This document shows, in pieces, positions 1 through 9,110 of a stretch of DNA of 64,000 nt; the stretch's first letter is position 1, and every line of letters begins with the position of its first letter. Both the position numbers and the translations under genes were made by a program. The notes beneath the pieces were generated by a model. That model saw only the letters and a program-made list of their open reading frames with translations, ran no database searches and had not been told where the DNA came from. This stretch comes from Roseomonas sp. (GTDB taxonomy: Bacteria; Pseudomonadota; Alphaproteobacteria; Acetobacterales; Acetobacteraceae). The stretch lies in contig JAPSLO010000006.1 in NCBI GenBank assembly GCA_031180725.1, positions 124,001-188,000 of the forward strand, given 5' to 3'.

Positions 1-70
1 TGGTCAGGTTCTGCGCGGTGGCTGGTGCGGCGAGCAGTGCGATGGCGGCGGCAAGTCTGATCGTCTTCAT
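1..70 (-). CDS. 5' end of a secreted protein, cut by the window edge
   Basis: Only the first 23 codons are present. The start codon is the ATG at 70-68 on the minus strand, with an AGGGA ribosome-binding site about 8 bases before it. The residues (MKTIRLAAA, a run of Leu and Ala, then a PATAQ-like end) form a typical Sec signal peptide with a cleavage site near residue 20. The gene follows the terminator of the preceding peptide-binding protein gene on the same strand. The mature protein is outside the window, so no function can be given. A periplasmic binding protein is a guess from context only. Confidence 0.55.
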   Translation of the reverse strand, partial: MKTIRLAAAIALLAAPATAQNLT

Positions 71-130
71 GCGTGCGGTCCCTGGCGGTGCCGCATGCTA
101 CGGGCGGGGAACGCCACCAGGTCAAGGATG

Positions 131-163
131 AAAAAAAGCCCGGCGGGGTTTCCCCCGTCGGGC
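131..163 (-). terminator. Rho-independent terminator of the minus-strand binding-protein gene
   Basis: On the minus strand an 11-bp GC stem (one wobble pair) with a short loop, 153-163 pairing with 138-148, is followed directly by seven T residues (131-137 read on the minus strand). It lies about 20 bases after the stop codon at 185, so it should end transcription of the substrate-binding protein gene before the next minus-strand gene begins at position 70. Confidence 0.85.
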
Positions 164-184
164 CGTGGCGCTCGCGAAGCGCGG

Positions 185-1777
185 TCAGTTCGCCGGGCGC
201 GCGCCCATGGCGACGGTACGCTCATCCATCCGCGCCTCGTAGGAGACGCCGCGACGGCTGGCCCAGAAATTCACCAGCTGGAACAGCGGGATCATCGATG
301 TCTCGCGGTCCACCATCGCCACCGCTTCCTGCAGCAGCTTCTCCCGCACCTCATCATCCAGCGTCGCCGTCGCGCGCGCGGTCAGCGCATCGAGTTGCGG
401 GTTGGAATGGCGCGAATTGTTGGAGGCGCCGATGCGCCGTTCGCGGTCATAGGTGCCGAAGATGTTCACCAGCATATAGCTGGCCTCGCCGGTCACGCTG
501 CCCCAGCCGACAAGCCGCATGTTGAACTCCTGCCGCGCGGCGCGCGAGGAATAGCTGGCCCAGGGCAGGGCATCGACCTGGGTGCGCACGCCGATGCGCG
601 ACCACATCTGCGCCACCGCCTGCGCGGTGCGCGCATCATTCGGATAGCGGTCGTTCGGCGTGGTTAGCGTCATGCGGAAGCCGTTCGGATAGCCCGCCTC
701 GGCCAGCAGGCGGCGCGCCTGGTCGGGGCTGTGGGGCGGCACTGCCACCTCGGGGTTGTAGGAGTAGCTGCCTGGCGGCAGCCACTGGCCCGTGGGCTTC
801 GCCGTGCCTTCCATCACCCTCTCGGCCAGCGCCTCGCGGTCGATCGCGATGGAGAGCGCGCGCCGCACGCGGGGATCCTGGAAGGGATTGCGCGGCAGCG
901 GGCGGCCCTCATTGTCTTGCACGAAGACCGGGTTCTCCGTGCGGGAATAGTCGGGGATCAGGTAGATCAGGCGCAGGCCCTGGATCTCGCTGATGGTCAC
1001 GCGGCTGTCCTGGCGCAGCTTCGCCAGATCGTTGGACGGCACCTGGTCGATCAGGTCCACATCGCCGGCCAGCAGCGCCGCCGTGCGGGATGCATCATTC
1101 GGCATGAAGCGATAGGAGACGCGCCCCCAGGGCTCCGCGCCCTTCCAGTACTGCTCGTTGCGCTGGAATTCCGTGCGGTCGCCGCTGCGGTAGGAGATCA
1201 GGCGATAGGGCCCGGTGCCGATGGCGGCACGGCCGGAATTGTAGTCCTCGGTCGAGGCGCCCTGGCCGACATGGCGCGAGATGATCTGCACAGAAGCCAG
1301 TTCCGTCGGCAGCAGCGGGTGGGGCGCGGCGGTGTGGAAGCGGATCGTCAGCGGGTCCACCACCTCCACGCGCTGGATGGCGCGGACGAAGCCGCCGAAG
1401 CCGCCCGGGCTGTTCGGCACGTTCGGCGTGCGCTCGACAGTGAAGGCGACATCGTCGGCGGTGAAGTCGCGCCCGTCATGCCACTTCACGCCGGGACGCA
1501 GCTTGAACTCCCACACCGTGTCCGACAGTGCGCGCCAGCTTTCCGCCAGCGAGGGCTGCAGCCGCGCGCGGGCATCCTGTTCCACCAGCCGGTCGAACAG
1601 GTGCATCGTCAGGCTGATATTGGGCGAGGCATTGTAGAAATGCGGGTCCAGCGAAGTGGGCGAGCCGCCGATCCCGATGGTCAGGTTGGGCGGCGTCTGC
1701 GCCCCGGCAGGGACGGCCAGGCCGGCCAGCAGGCCGGCGGCCAACAGGGTCCGGCGGGGGGTGGAAGGGGTTGTCAT
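185..1777 (-). CDS. ABC peptide transporter substrate-binding protein (family 5)
   Basis: A 530-residue periplasmic solute-binding protein of the DppA/OppA type (SBP_bac_5), which would capture peptides or similar solutes for an ABC importer. The start at 1777 is chosen because it gives a Tat/Sec-like leader (TPRRTLLAAGLLAGL, ending AGAQ) and has a GGGAGAG site just upstream; a longer reading adds 44 unlikely residues. Family motifs include SLDPH near the mature start, WEFKLRPGVKWHDG, and IDREAL. It is divergent from and clearly paralogous to the next binding protein. Having no permease of its own, it may feed the same permease complex with a different substrate range; that is inference. Confidence 0.9.
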   Translation of the reverse strand: MTTPSTPRRTLLAAGLLAGLAVPAGAQTPPNLTIGIGGSPTSLDPHFYNASPNISLTMHLFDRLVEQDARARLQPSLAESWRALSDTVWEFKLRPGVKWHDGRDFTADDVAFTVERTPNVPNSPGGFGGFVRAIQRVEVVDPLTIRFHTAAPHPLLPTELASVQIISRHVGQGASTEDYNSGRAAIGTGPYRLISYRSGDRTEFQRNEQYWKGAEPWGRVSYRFMPNDASRTAALLAGDVDLIDQVPSNDLAKLRQDSRVTISEIQGLRLIYLIPDYSRTENPVFVQDNEGRPLPRNPFQDPRVRRALSIAIDREALAERVMEGTAKPTGQWLPPGSYSYNPEVAVPPHSPDQARRLLAEAGYPNGFRMTLTTPNDRYPNDARTAQAVAQMWSRIGVRTQVDALPWASYSSRAARQEFNMRLVGWGSVTGEASYMLVNIFGTYDRERRIGASNNSRHSNPQLDALTARATATLDDEVREKLLQEAVAMVDRETSMIPLFQLVNFWASRRGVSYEARMDERTVAMGARPAN

Positions 1778-1883
1778 GCGCGAGGCTCTCCCGGTTGCCA
1801 TGCACTGGGCGCAACCTAGCTTCGCTTTTCGCGGACTGCTACACAGGCGGCTTCGGGGAGCTTCCGGGACCGGAGGGAAGACG

Positions 1884-3485
1884 ATGCGCAAGAGCATCCG
1901 TGCGGCCACTATGGCCGCAACGTCGGTTTACGCCTTAGGGTTTGGCCTGCCAGCCCTGGCGCAGCAGGGGCCGACGCTGAACATGGGGGTCGGCTCGCCG
2001 GTCACCTCGCTGGACCCGCACTACCACCAGTTGTCTCCGAACAACGCCGTCTCGGACATGATCTTCGACCGGCTGGTGCAGACCGATGCTGCGGCGCGCA
2101 ATCAGCCCGGCCTGGCCACGGAATGGCGGCCGGTCGGCCCCACCACCTGGGAATTCAAGCTGCGCCAGGGGGTGACCTTCCACAATGGCAGCGCCTTCAC
2201 GGCGGAAGACGTGGTCTTCACCATGCAGCGCCTGCCGAACGTGCCGAACTCGCCCTCCTCCTACGCGGCTTATGCGCGGCCGATCGTCCGGATGGAGGTG
2301 GTGGATCCGCTGACCATCCGCTTCCACACCGCCTCGCCCTATCCGCTGCTGCCGCTCGACCTGACCAATGTGCGCATCCTGGATGCGCAGACCCATGCGA
2401 ACGCCACCACGGAAGGCTTCAATTCCGGCCAGCTCGCCATCGGCACCGGCCCCTTCCGCGTGCTGTCGCACCGCAGCGGCGACCGCATCGAGTTCGAGCG
2501 CAACGACAACTACTGGGGCGAGGCGCCGGCCTTCCAGCGTGTCAATTTCCGCATGATCACCAATGACGCGACGCGCACGGCCAGCCTGTTGTCGGGCGAT
2601 GTCGACTTCATCGACCAGGTGCCCACCACCGACCTCGCGCGGCTGCGCAACGACAACCGCTTCGCGCTGAGCGAGACGGTCGGGCTGCGCTTGGTCTTCC
2701 TGGGCCTGGACCACCTCCGCGCGGCGAATGAGAACAGCCCCTTCATCACCGATAATGAGGGCCGGCCTCTGGGCCGCAACCCGCTGAAGGATGTACGGGT
2801 GCGCCGCGCGCTCTCCATGGCGATCGACCGCCAGGCCATCGTGGACCGCATCATGGAAGGTGCGGCGACGCCGGCCAACCAGTTCCTGCCGCGCGGCACC
2901 TTCAGCCATGTGGCGGACCTGCCGCAGATCACCTACGACCCCGAAGGCGCCCGCCGCCTGCTGGCAGAGGCCGGCTACCCGAACGGCTTCCGCATCCAGC
3001 TCAACAGCCCGAACGACCGCTACATCAACGATGCCCGCATCGCCCAGGCGGTGGGGCAGATGTGGACGCGCATCGGCGTGCGCACCGCGGTGGAGGCGCA
3101 GACCTGGGCCACCTTCGTCGGCCGCGCCGCCCGCGCAGAATTTTCCGCGCACCTGATCGGCTGGGGCTCCAACCCCGATGGCAGCCATCCGATGCGCAAC
3201 ATTATCGGCACCGTCAGCAGCGAGCGCGGCTGGGGCGCATCCAACCGCGGCCGCTACTCCAACCCGGAACTGGATGCCAAGCTGGCCGCCAGCCTGGTGG
3301 AACTGGACGAGGCGAAGCGCGAGCAGATGCTGATCGAGATCCAGCGCATGGCGGCGGAGGATGTGGCGGTGATCCCGCTGCACATCCAGACCAATATCTG
3401 GGCCATGCGCCGCACGCTGCAGCATTCGGCGCGTGCGGATGAGCTGACCCGGGCGCAGGATGTGCGCCCGGCCACAATGCGCTAG
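1884..3485 (+). CDS. ABC peptide transporter substrate-binding protein (family 5)
   Basis: A 533-residue extracytoplasmic solute-binding protein, first gene of a full Dpp/Opp-type operon. The start at 1884 is preceded by GGAGGGAAG and gives a signal peptide ending near PALAQ. The mature chain opens with a SLDPHYH motif and carries WEFKLRQGVTFHNG, VRRALSMAIDRQAI and the AGYPNGF segment typical of family 5. It shares long stretches with the divergent binding protein at 185-1777, so the two look like duplicates. The bound solute cannot be deduced from sequence; dipeptides, oligopeptides, opines and glutathione are all known for this family. Confidence 0.92.
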   Translation: MRKSIRAATMAATSVYALGFGLPALAQQGPTLNMGVGSPVTSLDPHYHQLSPNNAVSDMIFDRLVQTDAAARNQPGLATEWRPVGPTTWEFKLRQGVTFHNGSAFTAEDVVFTMQRLPNVPNSPSSYAAYARPIVRMEVVDPLTIRFHTASPYPLLPLDLTNVRILDAQTHANATTEGFNSGQLAIGTGPFRVLSHRSGDRIEFERNDNYWGEAPAFQRVNFRMITNDATRTASLLSGDVDFIDQVPTTDLARLRNDNRFALSETVGLRLVFLGLDHLRAANENSPFITDNEGRPLGRNPLKDVRVRRALSMAIDRQAIVDRIMEGAATPANQFLPRGTFSHVADLPQITYDPEGARRLLAEAGYPNGFRIQLNSPNDRYINDARIAQAVGQMWTRIGVRTAVEAQTWATFVGRAARAEFSAHLIGWGSNPDGSHPMRNIIGTVSSERGWGASNRGRYSNPELDAKLAASLVELDEAKREQMLIEIQRMAAEDVAVIPLHIQTNIWAMRRTLQHSARADELTRAQDVRPATMR

Positions 3486-3529
3486 GCAGCCCTTCATGTT
3501 CATGCCGCGCCCCGCCGGAGCGTAATTTC

Positions 3530-4501
3530 ATGTCCGTCTACCTGCTGCGCCGGCTGATCCAGGCGGTCGGCGTCGTCGCCGCGATGTCCATCATCGTCTT
3601 CATCGGCGTCTTCGCCATCGGCGACCCGGTGGAGATCCTGATCAGCCCCGATGCCGACCAGATAGAGCGCGAGCGCGCGATCCGCGCCCTCGGGCTCGAC
3701 CTGCCCCTGTGGCAGCAATACCTGGTCTTCCTCGGCAAGGCGCTGCAGGGCGACCTGGGGCGCAGCTTCGTCTTCAACGAACCGGCACTGCAACTGATCC
3801 TGCAGCGCATGCCGGCGACGCTGGAGCTGGCCATCGCCGCCACCGTCGCCGCCATCCTCATCGGCCTGCCGCTCGGCCTTTATGCGGGGCTCCGGCCCAA
3901 CAGCCTGGGCGCCAAGACCATCATGGCCGGCAGCATCCTGGGCTTCTCGCTTCCCACCTTCTGGGTCGGGCTGATGCTCATCATGGTCTTCGCCGTGCAG
4001 CTCGGCTGGCTGCCCTCCACCGGGCGCGGCGAGACGGTGGAGGTCCTCGGCCTGCGCTGGTCCTTCCTCACCCTGGACGGACTGGCGCATCTGGTCATGC
4101 CGGCGATCAACCTCGCGTTGTTCAAGATCAGCCTGGTCATCCGCCTCACCCGCGCCGGCGTGCGGGAAACGATGTTGATGGACTACGTGAAGTTCGCGCG
4201 CGCCAAGGGGCTCACCCCCTTCCGCGTCACCTTCGTGCATGTCTTCAAGAACATCCTGATCCCGGTCGTCACCGTCACGGGTCTCGAATTCGGCTCCACC
4301 ATCGCCTTCTCGGTAGTGACGGAATCCATCTTCGCCTGGCCGGGCATGGGCAAGCTGATCATCGACAGCATCAATGTGCTCGACCGCCCGGTCATCGTGG
4401 CCTACCTGATGATCATCGTGCTGATGTTCATCACCATCAATCTCGTCGTGGACCTCACCTATTCGGTGCTGGACCCGCGCGTCCGGCTGGAGGGGAAGTG
4501 A
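3530..4501 (+). CDS. ABC peptide transporter permease, DppB type
   Basis: A 323-residue inner-membrane permease with about six hydrophobic segments. The first is near residues 10-30, and the others lie between about 95 and 315. The cytoplasmic EAA-like loop, which docks the ATPase, is near residues 220-245 (DYVKFARAKG followed by FKNILIPV). The family usually has one DppB-like and one DppC-like subunit, and this one has the DppB form with the long periplasmic loop after the first helix. It lies 44 bases after the binding-protein gene and one base before the next permease gene, so it is cotranscribed. Confidence 0.92.
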   Translation: MSVYLLRRLIQAVGVVAAMSIIVFIGVFAIGDPVEILISPDADQIERERAIRALGLDLPLWQQYLVFLGKALQGDLGRSFVFNEPALQLILQRMPATLELAIAATVAAILIGLPLGLYAGLRPNSLGAKTIMAGSILGFSLPTFWVGLMLIMVFAVQLGWLPSTGRGETVEVLGLRWSFLTLDGLAHLVMPAINLALFKISLVIRLTRAGVRETMLMDYVKFARAKGLTPFRVTFVHVFKNILIPVVTVTGLEFGSTIAFSVVTESIFAWPGMGKLIIDSINVLDRPVIVAYLMIIVLMFITINLVVDLTYSVLDPRVRLEGK

Positions 4502-4502
4502 G

Positions 4503-5426
4503 ATGAGCGTCGCCCTGCGGGCCGCGCCCGGCACCCCCGCGAAGGACCGAGTGGAAACACCCTTCCGCCGCTTCGTCTCGGAATTCGCCGAAAGCAAGCT
4601 GGCGCTGCTGGGGCTCGCGGTCTTCGTGGCGATCGCCCTGCTCGCGGTCCTCGCCCCCTGGATCGCACCCCAGAACCCCTATGATCTCGCCGTGCTGGAC
4701 ATCATGGATGGCCGGCTGGAGCCGGGCAGCCGGAACGGCGACGACACCATGACCTACTGGCTGGGCACCGATGACCAGGGGCGGGACATGCTCTCCGGCA
4801 TCATGTACGGCCTGCGCATCTCGCTGGTCGTCGGTGCCGGCTCGGCGGTGATCGCCTGCATCGTCGGCGCCTCGCTCGGGCTGTTGGCGGCCTATGCTGG
4901 CGGGCGCACGGACAGCGCCATCATGCGGCTGGTGGACCTGCAGCTCTCCTTCCCGGCGATCCTTGTCGCGCTGATGATCCTGGCCTTCTTGGGCAAGTCC
5001 ATCACCAATGTCGTCATCGCGATCGTCGTGGTTGAATGGGCCTATTATGCTCGCACCGTGCGTGGGACCGCGCTGGTGGAACGCCGGCGCGAATATATCG
5101 AGGCAGCGGAATGCCTGGCCCTGCCCACGCACCGCATCCTGTTCCGCCATCTGCTGCCCAACTGCCTGCCGCCGCTGATCGTTATCGCCACTATGCAGGT
5201 GGCGCGCGCCATCGCGCTGGAAGCGACGCTGTCGTTCCTCGGCCTGGGCGTGCCGATCACCGAGCCCTCGCTCGGCCTGCTGATCTCTAACGGTTACGAA
5301 TACATGCTCAGCGGCAAATACTGGATCAGCTTCTATCCGGGCATTGCGCTGCTGGTGACGATCGTGTCCATCAATCTCGTCGGCGACCATCTGCGCGACG
5401 TGCTCAATCCCAGGCTCAAGAAATGA
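4503..5426 (+). CDS. ABC peptide transporter permease, DppC type
   Basis: A 307-residue permease that pairs with the upstream DppB-like subunit. It has an N-terminal cytoplasmic stretch and a first helix near residues 35-60. The TYWLGTDDQGRDMLSG motif typical of DppC proteins is near 80-95, and the EAA loop (EYIEAAECLALP, then HLLPNCLPPLIV) near 195-230. The ATG lies one base after the stop of the preceding gene, indicating translational coupling. The following 167 bases to the first ATPase gene are GC-rich with several small hairpins but hold no gene I can support. Confidence 0.92.
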   Translation: MSVALRAAPGTPAKDRVETPFRRFVSEFAESKLALLGLAVFVAIALLAVLAPWIAPQNPYDLAVLDIMDGRLEPGSRNGDDTMTYWLGTDDQGRDMLSGIMYGLRISLVVGAGSAVIACIVGASLGLLAAYAGGRTDSAIMRLVDLQLSFPAILVALMILAFLGKSITNVVIAIVVVEWAYYARTVRGTALVERRREYIEAAECLALPTHRILFRHLLPNCLPPLIVIATMQVARAIALEATLSFLGLGVPITEPSLGLLISNGYEYMLSGKYWISFYPGIALLVTIVSINLVGDHLRDVLNPRLKK

Positions 5427-5593
5427 GCCTGGGATTGGGAACCTTCCGCCCTCAGGCGCCGGGCGCCGGCTCCGCCGGCTTGGCTTGCGCGCCATCGTGC
5501 CGCAGGCACGCCCCCGGCGTGACGCGCTGTCGCGCGGGTAGAGCAGCCGCCCTGTGCACGCCGGCCGCCATGCGGCTGGAAGCTCGAAAGTAG

Positions 5594-6589
5594 GTGACCG
5601 TGGCCGACCATCCCACGCTCGAGGTCCGCAACCTCCAGACCCACTTCTTCACCCGCGCCGGCGTGGTGAAGGCGGTGGACGACGTCTCCTTCACCGTGGG
5701 CCGCGGCAAGGTGCTGGGCCTGGTGGGCGAATCCGGCTCGGGCAAGTCCGTCACCGGCTTCTCCATCATGGGCCTGGTGGACCCGCCCGGGCGCATCGCC
5801 GGCGGCCAGATCCTGTTCAAGGGGCAGGACCTGGCGAAGCTGGATGACGAGGCGATGCGGAAGCTGCGCGGCAACCGTATCGCCATGATCTTCCAGGACC
5901 CGATGATGACCCTCAATCCGGTCCTGCGCGTCGACACCCAGATGATCGAGACGGTGCTGGCGCATGAGAAGGTCAGCGAGGAGGAAGCCCGCCGCCGCGC
6001 GCGCGATGCGCTCGGCATGGTCGGCATCCCTTCGCCGGAGGAAAGGCTGAAGGCCTATCCGCACCAGTTCTCGGGCGGCATGCGCCAGCGCGTCGCCATC
6101 GCCATCGCGCTGCTGCACCGGCCCGACCTGATCGTGGCGGATGAGCCCACCACCGCGCTGGATGTCACCATCCAGGGCCAGATCCTGGCCGAGGTGCAGA
6201 AGCTGACCGCCACCACCGGCACCTCGCTGATCTGGATCACCCACGACCTCTCGGTGGTCGCCGGCCTGGCCGACGACATCGCGGTGATGTATGCCGGCAA
6301 GATCGTGGAATACGGCGATGTAGGCGAAGTGCTGGACGCGCCGCTGCATCCCTATACCCATGGCCTGATCGGCAGCGTGCCCAGCCGCAACCGCCGCGGC
6401 GAGCCGCTGCGCCAGATCCCCGGCATGACTCCCAGCCTGCTCAGCCTGAAGCCCGGCTGCGCCTTCCGCGCCCGTTGCCCCCGCGCGCAGGAGGATTGCG
6501 GCGCGATGCCCGATCTGAAGCCCTGGCTGCCCGGCCGGCTCGCACGCTGCCACCACCCGCATCTCGACACGCGTGAGGAGGCCGCATGA
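5594..6589 (+). CDS. ABC peptide transporter ATP-binding protein, DppD type
   Basis: A 331-residue ATPase that powers the peptide importer. It has Walker A GESGSGKS near residue 50, the signature [11 protein letters not shown] near 160, and Walker [13 protein letters not shown] near 180. The oligopeptide-type C-terminal extension has a Cys cluster ([15 protein letters not shown]), which in some Dpp/Opp ATPases binds an iron-sulfur cluster. The start is GTG at 5594, with another in-frame GTG at 5600; neither has a strong ribosome-binding site. The last four bases overlap the start of the partner ATPase gene. Confidence 0.92.
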   Translation: MTVADHPTLEVRNLQTHFFTRAGVVKAVDDVSFTVGRGKVLGLVGESGSGKSVTGFSIMGLVDPPGRIAGGQILFKGQDLAKLDDEAMRKLRGNRIAMIFQDPMMTLNPVLRVDTQMIETVLAHEKVSEEEARRRARDALGMVGIPSPEERLKAYPHQFSGGMRQRVAIAIALLHRPDLIVADEPTTALDVTIQGQILAEVQKLTATTGTSLIWITHDLSVVAGLADDIAVMYAGKIVEYGDVGEVLDAPLHPYTHGLIGSVPSRNRRGEPLRQIPGMTPSLLSLKPGCAFRARCPRAQEDCGAMPDLKPWLPGRLARCHHPHLDTREEAA

Positions 6590-7629
6590 GCGCCACTCTC
6601 GACAGGCCGGCGCCGCACGGCACGCAGAACGCCGCGGCGCCGATGGTGGAGCTGAGGGGTGTCTCCCGCCGGTTCTCCCGAAAGCTCGACTTGGCGGCGA
6701 AGCTGGCGCGCCGCCTGGGCGCCGATGTGCGGGAAGAAGTGGTCCACGCGGTGGACAAGGTGGACCTGACCATCCGCAAGGGCGAGGTGGTGGGGCTGGT
6801 CGGGGAATCCGGCTGCGGCAAATCCACCCTCGGCCGCATCGTGGCGGGCATCCTGCAGCAATCCGATGGCCAGCTCTTCTGGAAGGGCAAGGAGATCCTC
6901 AGCCTGCAGGGCGAGGCCGCGCGCGCGGCGAAGCTCGAGCGGCAGATGATCTTCCAGGATCCCTATGCCTCGCTGAACCCGCGCATGCGCGTGGCCGACA
7001 TCGTGGGCGAGGCGCCGCTGGTACACGGCCTCACCACGCGCCGCGGCTTCGACGAATACGTGGACGAGCAGATGCGCCGCGCGGGCCTCGATCCCTCCTT
7101 CAAGCGGCGGTACCCGCACCAGTTCTCGGGCGGGCAGCGGCAGCGCATCGGCATCGCACGCGCCCTGGCCGTGCAGCCGGAATTCATTGTCTGCGACGAA
7201 GCGGTGGCCGCGCTGGATGTCTCGATCCAGGCGCAGATCCTGAACCTCTTCATGCGGCTGCGGCGAGAGCTCGACCTCACCTACCTCTTCATCAGCCATG
7301 ATCTCGGCGTGGTGGAGCATCTCTCCGACCGGGTGGTGATCATGTATCTCGGCCGGGTGGTGGAGGAGGCGCCGACGGAACGCATCTTCCAGGCGGCGAA
7401 CCACCCCTACACCAAGTCGCTGCTGGACAGCGTGCCGCGGATCGAGAACCGCAAGCGTGCCTTCGCGGTGGTGAAGGGCGAGATCCCCTCGCCGCTGAAC
7501 CCGCCCAGCGGCTGCCATTTCCACCCGCGCTGCCCCTTCGCCTTCGAGCGCTGCCGGGTGGAGGTGCCAGCACTGAAGGAGGTGGCCGGCGGCCACCGCA
7601 GCGCCTGTCACCTGAACGACGCCGCCTGA
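6586..7629 (+). CDS. ABC peptide transporter ATP-binding protein, DppF/OppF type
   Basis: A 347-residue second ATPase of the peptide importer. It has Walker A GESGCGKSTL near residue 81, signature SGGQRQRIGIARAL near 180, and Walker B FIVCDEAVAALD near 200. The C-terminal Cys-containing extension (GCHFHPRCPFAFERC) is present. The Walker B context reads DEAVAALD where most relatives have DEPVSALD; the catalytic Glu is kept, so activity is still expected. An insert of about 25 residues (KLDLAAKLARRLGAD) before the Walker A domain is common in OppF-like proteins. Its ATG overlaps the upstream stop (ATGA). Confidence 0.92.
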   Translation: MSATLDRPAPHGTQNAAAPMVELRGVSRRFSRKLDLAAKLARRLGADVREEVVHAVDKVDLTIRKGEVVGLVGESGCGKSTLGRIVAGILQQSDGQLFWKGKEILSLQGEAARAAKLERQMIFQDPYASLNPRMRVADIVGEAPLVHGLTTRRGFDEYVDEQMRRAGLDPSFKRRYPHQFSGGQRQRIGIARALAVQPEFIVCDEAVAALDVSIQAQILNLFMRLRRELDLTYLFISHDLGVVEHLSDRVVIMYLGRVVEEAPTERIFQAANHPYTKSLLDSVPRIENRKRAFAVVKGEIPSPLNPPSGCHFHPRCPFAFERCRVEVPALKEVAGGHRSACHLNDAA

Positions 7630-7671
7630 GCCGCGCGAGCCGTTGTGGCCGAAGGGGTGGTGGAGGGCGGG

Positions 7672-8265
7672 ATGGTCCCGCCCTATCGGGCGCAGTGGGA
7701 ATCGCCGGCGCGCATTCCTGATTTCCTCGCTGGCCGGGATTTCGCCACCGACCTGCTGTGGTGGCGCTCGGGGGCGGAGACGCTTTCGGAATATGCCCAT
7801 TGGGCCGCGCATCTCTGCGGCTGCGCCTGCCTGCAGATGGTGCTGGGCGCGCTGGGCCGGCCGGTGCCGCCCATCCATGCTATCCGCCGCCCCGTGCAGG
7901 CGGCCGGCGGCTATGTGGAGGAGCCGGACGGCACCATCCGCGGACTGATCTATGCGGGGGCGGTGGGGTGGCTGGCCGCACAGGACATTCCGGCGCGGGT
8001 CGTGCTGGACATGTCGGCGGAGGGCATCCCGGAATTGCTGACGGGCGGCCGGCTTTTCATTGCCTCAGTCCATCCCGGCATCCGCCGGCCTGAAGGGACG
8101 CCGCCGCAACGCGGCGGGCATCTGGTGCTGGTCTTCGGCGCAACGGACGGGGCGCTACGCTTCCACAACCCTTCGGGCGACCGGCCGGGCAGCCAGGCCG
8201 ATGCCTGTCTGACCTTGCCTGACTTCGGCCGCTTCTTCGCTGGCAGGGGCATACTGGCGGGATAG
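7672..8265 (+). CDS. C39-like (papain-fold) peptidase domain protein
   Basis: A 197-residue cytoplasmic protein resembling the peptidase C39-like family. The candidate catalytic Cys lies in LCGCACLQMVLGAL near residue 50. The His is in GGHLVLVFGA near 150 and the third residue (Asn) in FHNPSG near 163, the usual Cys-His-Asx order. The start at 7672 has GGAGGG five bases upstream; an in-frame GTG at 7645 would add nine residues. It follows the peptide ABC operon by 42 bases and may be cotranscribed with it. A link to peptide processing is suggestive but unproven; many such domains have no known substrate. Confidence 0.6.
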   Translation: MVPPYRAQWESPARIPDFLAGRDFATDLLWWRSGAETLSEYAHWAAHLCGCACLQMVLGALGRPVPPIHAIRRPVQAAGGYVEEPDGTIRGLIYAGAVGWLAAQDIPARVVLDMSAEGIPELLTGGRLFIASVHPGIRRPEGTPPQRGGHLVLVFGATDGALRFHNPSGDRPGSQADACLTLPDFGRFFAGRGILAG

Positions 8266-8345
8266 GGCCACGGATGGCGGGACCGGGGCAGCGGCCTCCG
8301 CCCCCAGCGGGGTGCGGGGGCAGCGCTCCCGGAATGCCTCCTCCG

Positions 8346-8993
8346 TCAGATCTCCTTGATATCCCCACCCCGTCCGCGTCCTCGCCCCGGTGGGTCGGTC
8401 GGATCGTTGTCCGTCGGCCCGTTCGGCCGGGTCCCCCCACGTCCCCGTCCTGGCGGATCGGTCGGGTCGGAATCGCTCTGTCCGCCGCGTGGGGTGGGGC
8501 TGCCGCCGCGTCCATTGCCGGGCGGGTCGGTGGGATCGTTGTCGGTCGGGCCGCCTTGCGGGCCGCGATTGCCGCCGCGCCCCTGGCCGGGTGGGTCAGA
8601 GGGGTCGGAATCGCTTAGCCCACCGCGTGGGGCGCGGTTGCCGCCGCGTCCATTGCCGGGCGGGTCGGTGGGATCGTTGTCGGTCGGGCCGCCCTGTTGG
8701 CCGCGATTGCCGCCGCGCCCCTGGCCGGGTGGGTCAGAGGGGTCGGAGTCGCTCGGTCCGCCGCGTGGGCGGCTGCCGCCGCGGCCATTGCCGGGCTCGT
8801 CATTGGGGTCGGTATCGGTCAGGCCGCTGCGCGGCGGCGCCTGGTTCGGGCCCTTGCCGCGCTCCGGCGCGCCGCCCCCGCCCGATTTCGGGCCCTGTGC
8901 GGTCGCCAGCCCCGGTACCGCCGTGGCCCCCGCGGCCAGCCGCAGCACCAGCAGGCGCCGGCGCAGCGGCGAGGGGGCGGATTCGTCTGGCAT
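8346..8993 (-). CDS. Secreted Asp-Pro-Gly repeat protein of unknown function
   Basis: I do not recognise a named family. The 215-residue product has a leader (PLRRRLLVLRLAAGA, ending ATAQ) suggesting Tat or Sec export. The rest is about seven tandem repeats of 21-23 residues built on a core like SDSDPSDPPGQGRGG or TDNDPTDPPGNGRGG. The two core types alternate, and the DNA shows a 138-bp higher-order period (46 codons), so recent duplication is likely. The start has GGAAGGAGAT upstream, which supports the minus strand over open frames on the plus strand. The DxDPxD pattern resembles acidic metal-binding repeats; calcium binding is only a guess. Confidence 0.75.
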   Translation of the reverse strand: MPDESAPSPLRRRLLVLRLAAGATAVPGLATAQGPKSGGGGAPERGKGPNQAPPRSGLTDTDPNDEPGNGRGGSRPRGGPSDSDPSDPPGQGRGGNRGQQGGPTDNDPTDPPGNGRGGNRAPRGGLSDSDPSDPPGQGRGGNRGPQGGPTDNDPTDPPGNGRGGSPTPRGGQSDSDPTDPPGRGRGGTRPNGPTDNDPTDPPGRGRGRGGDIKEI

Positions 8994-9085
8994 CAGGATC
9001 TCCTTCCCTCCCTGGGGTGTATCGGCGCCGGGTGCGCGGCGTCCAGAGCGGGGCTGGAACTCCGCCTTTTGCGACTTGCGTCAAT

Positions 9086-9100
9086 GTTCTTGTTATGTTC
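9086..9100 (+). promoter_or_regulatory. LexA (SOS) box, GTTC-N7-GTTC
   Basis: The sequence GTTCTTGTTATGTTC matches exactly the GTTC-N7-GTTC direct repeat bound by LexA in alphaproteobacteria. It sits 10 bases before the ATG at 9111 of a small membrane protein and 92 bases before the start of the divergent repeat-protein gene. A possible -10 hexamer (TATCCT, 9102-9107) lies directly next to it. The match is seen in the sequence; binding by LexA is inferred from the known consensus. Confidence 0.65.
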
Positions 9101-9110
9101 CTATCCTCGC

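Noticed and set aside
8346-8993. The DNA repeats as a CRISPR array
   Set aside because: Repeats are imperfect, unspaced and in frame with a coding sequence; no cas genes are near.
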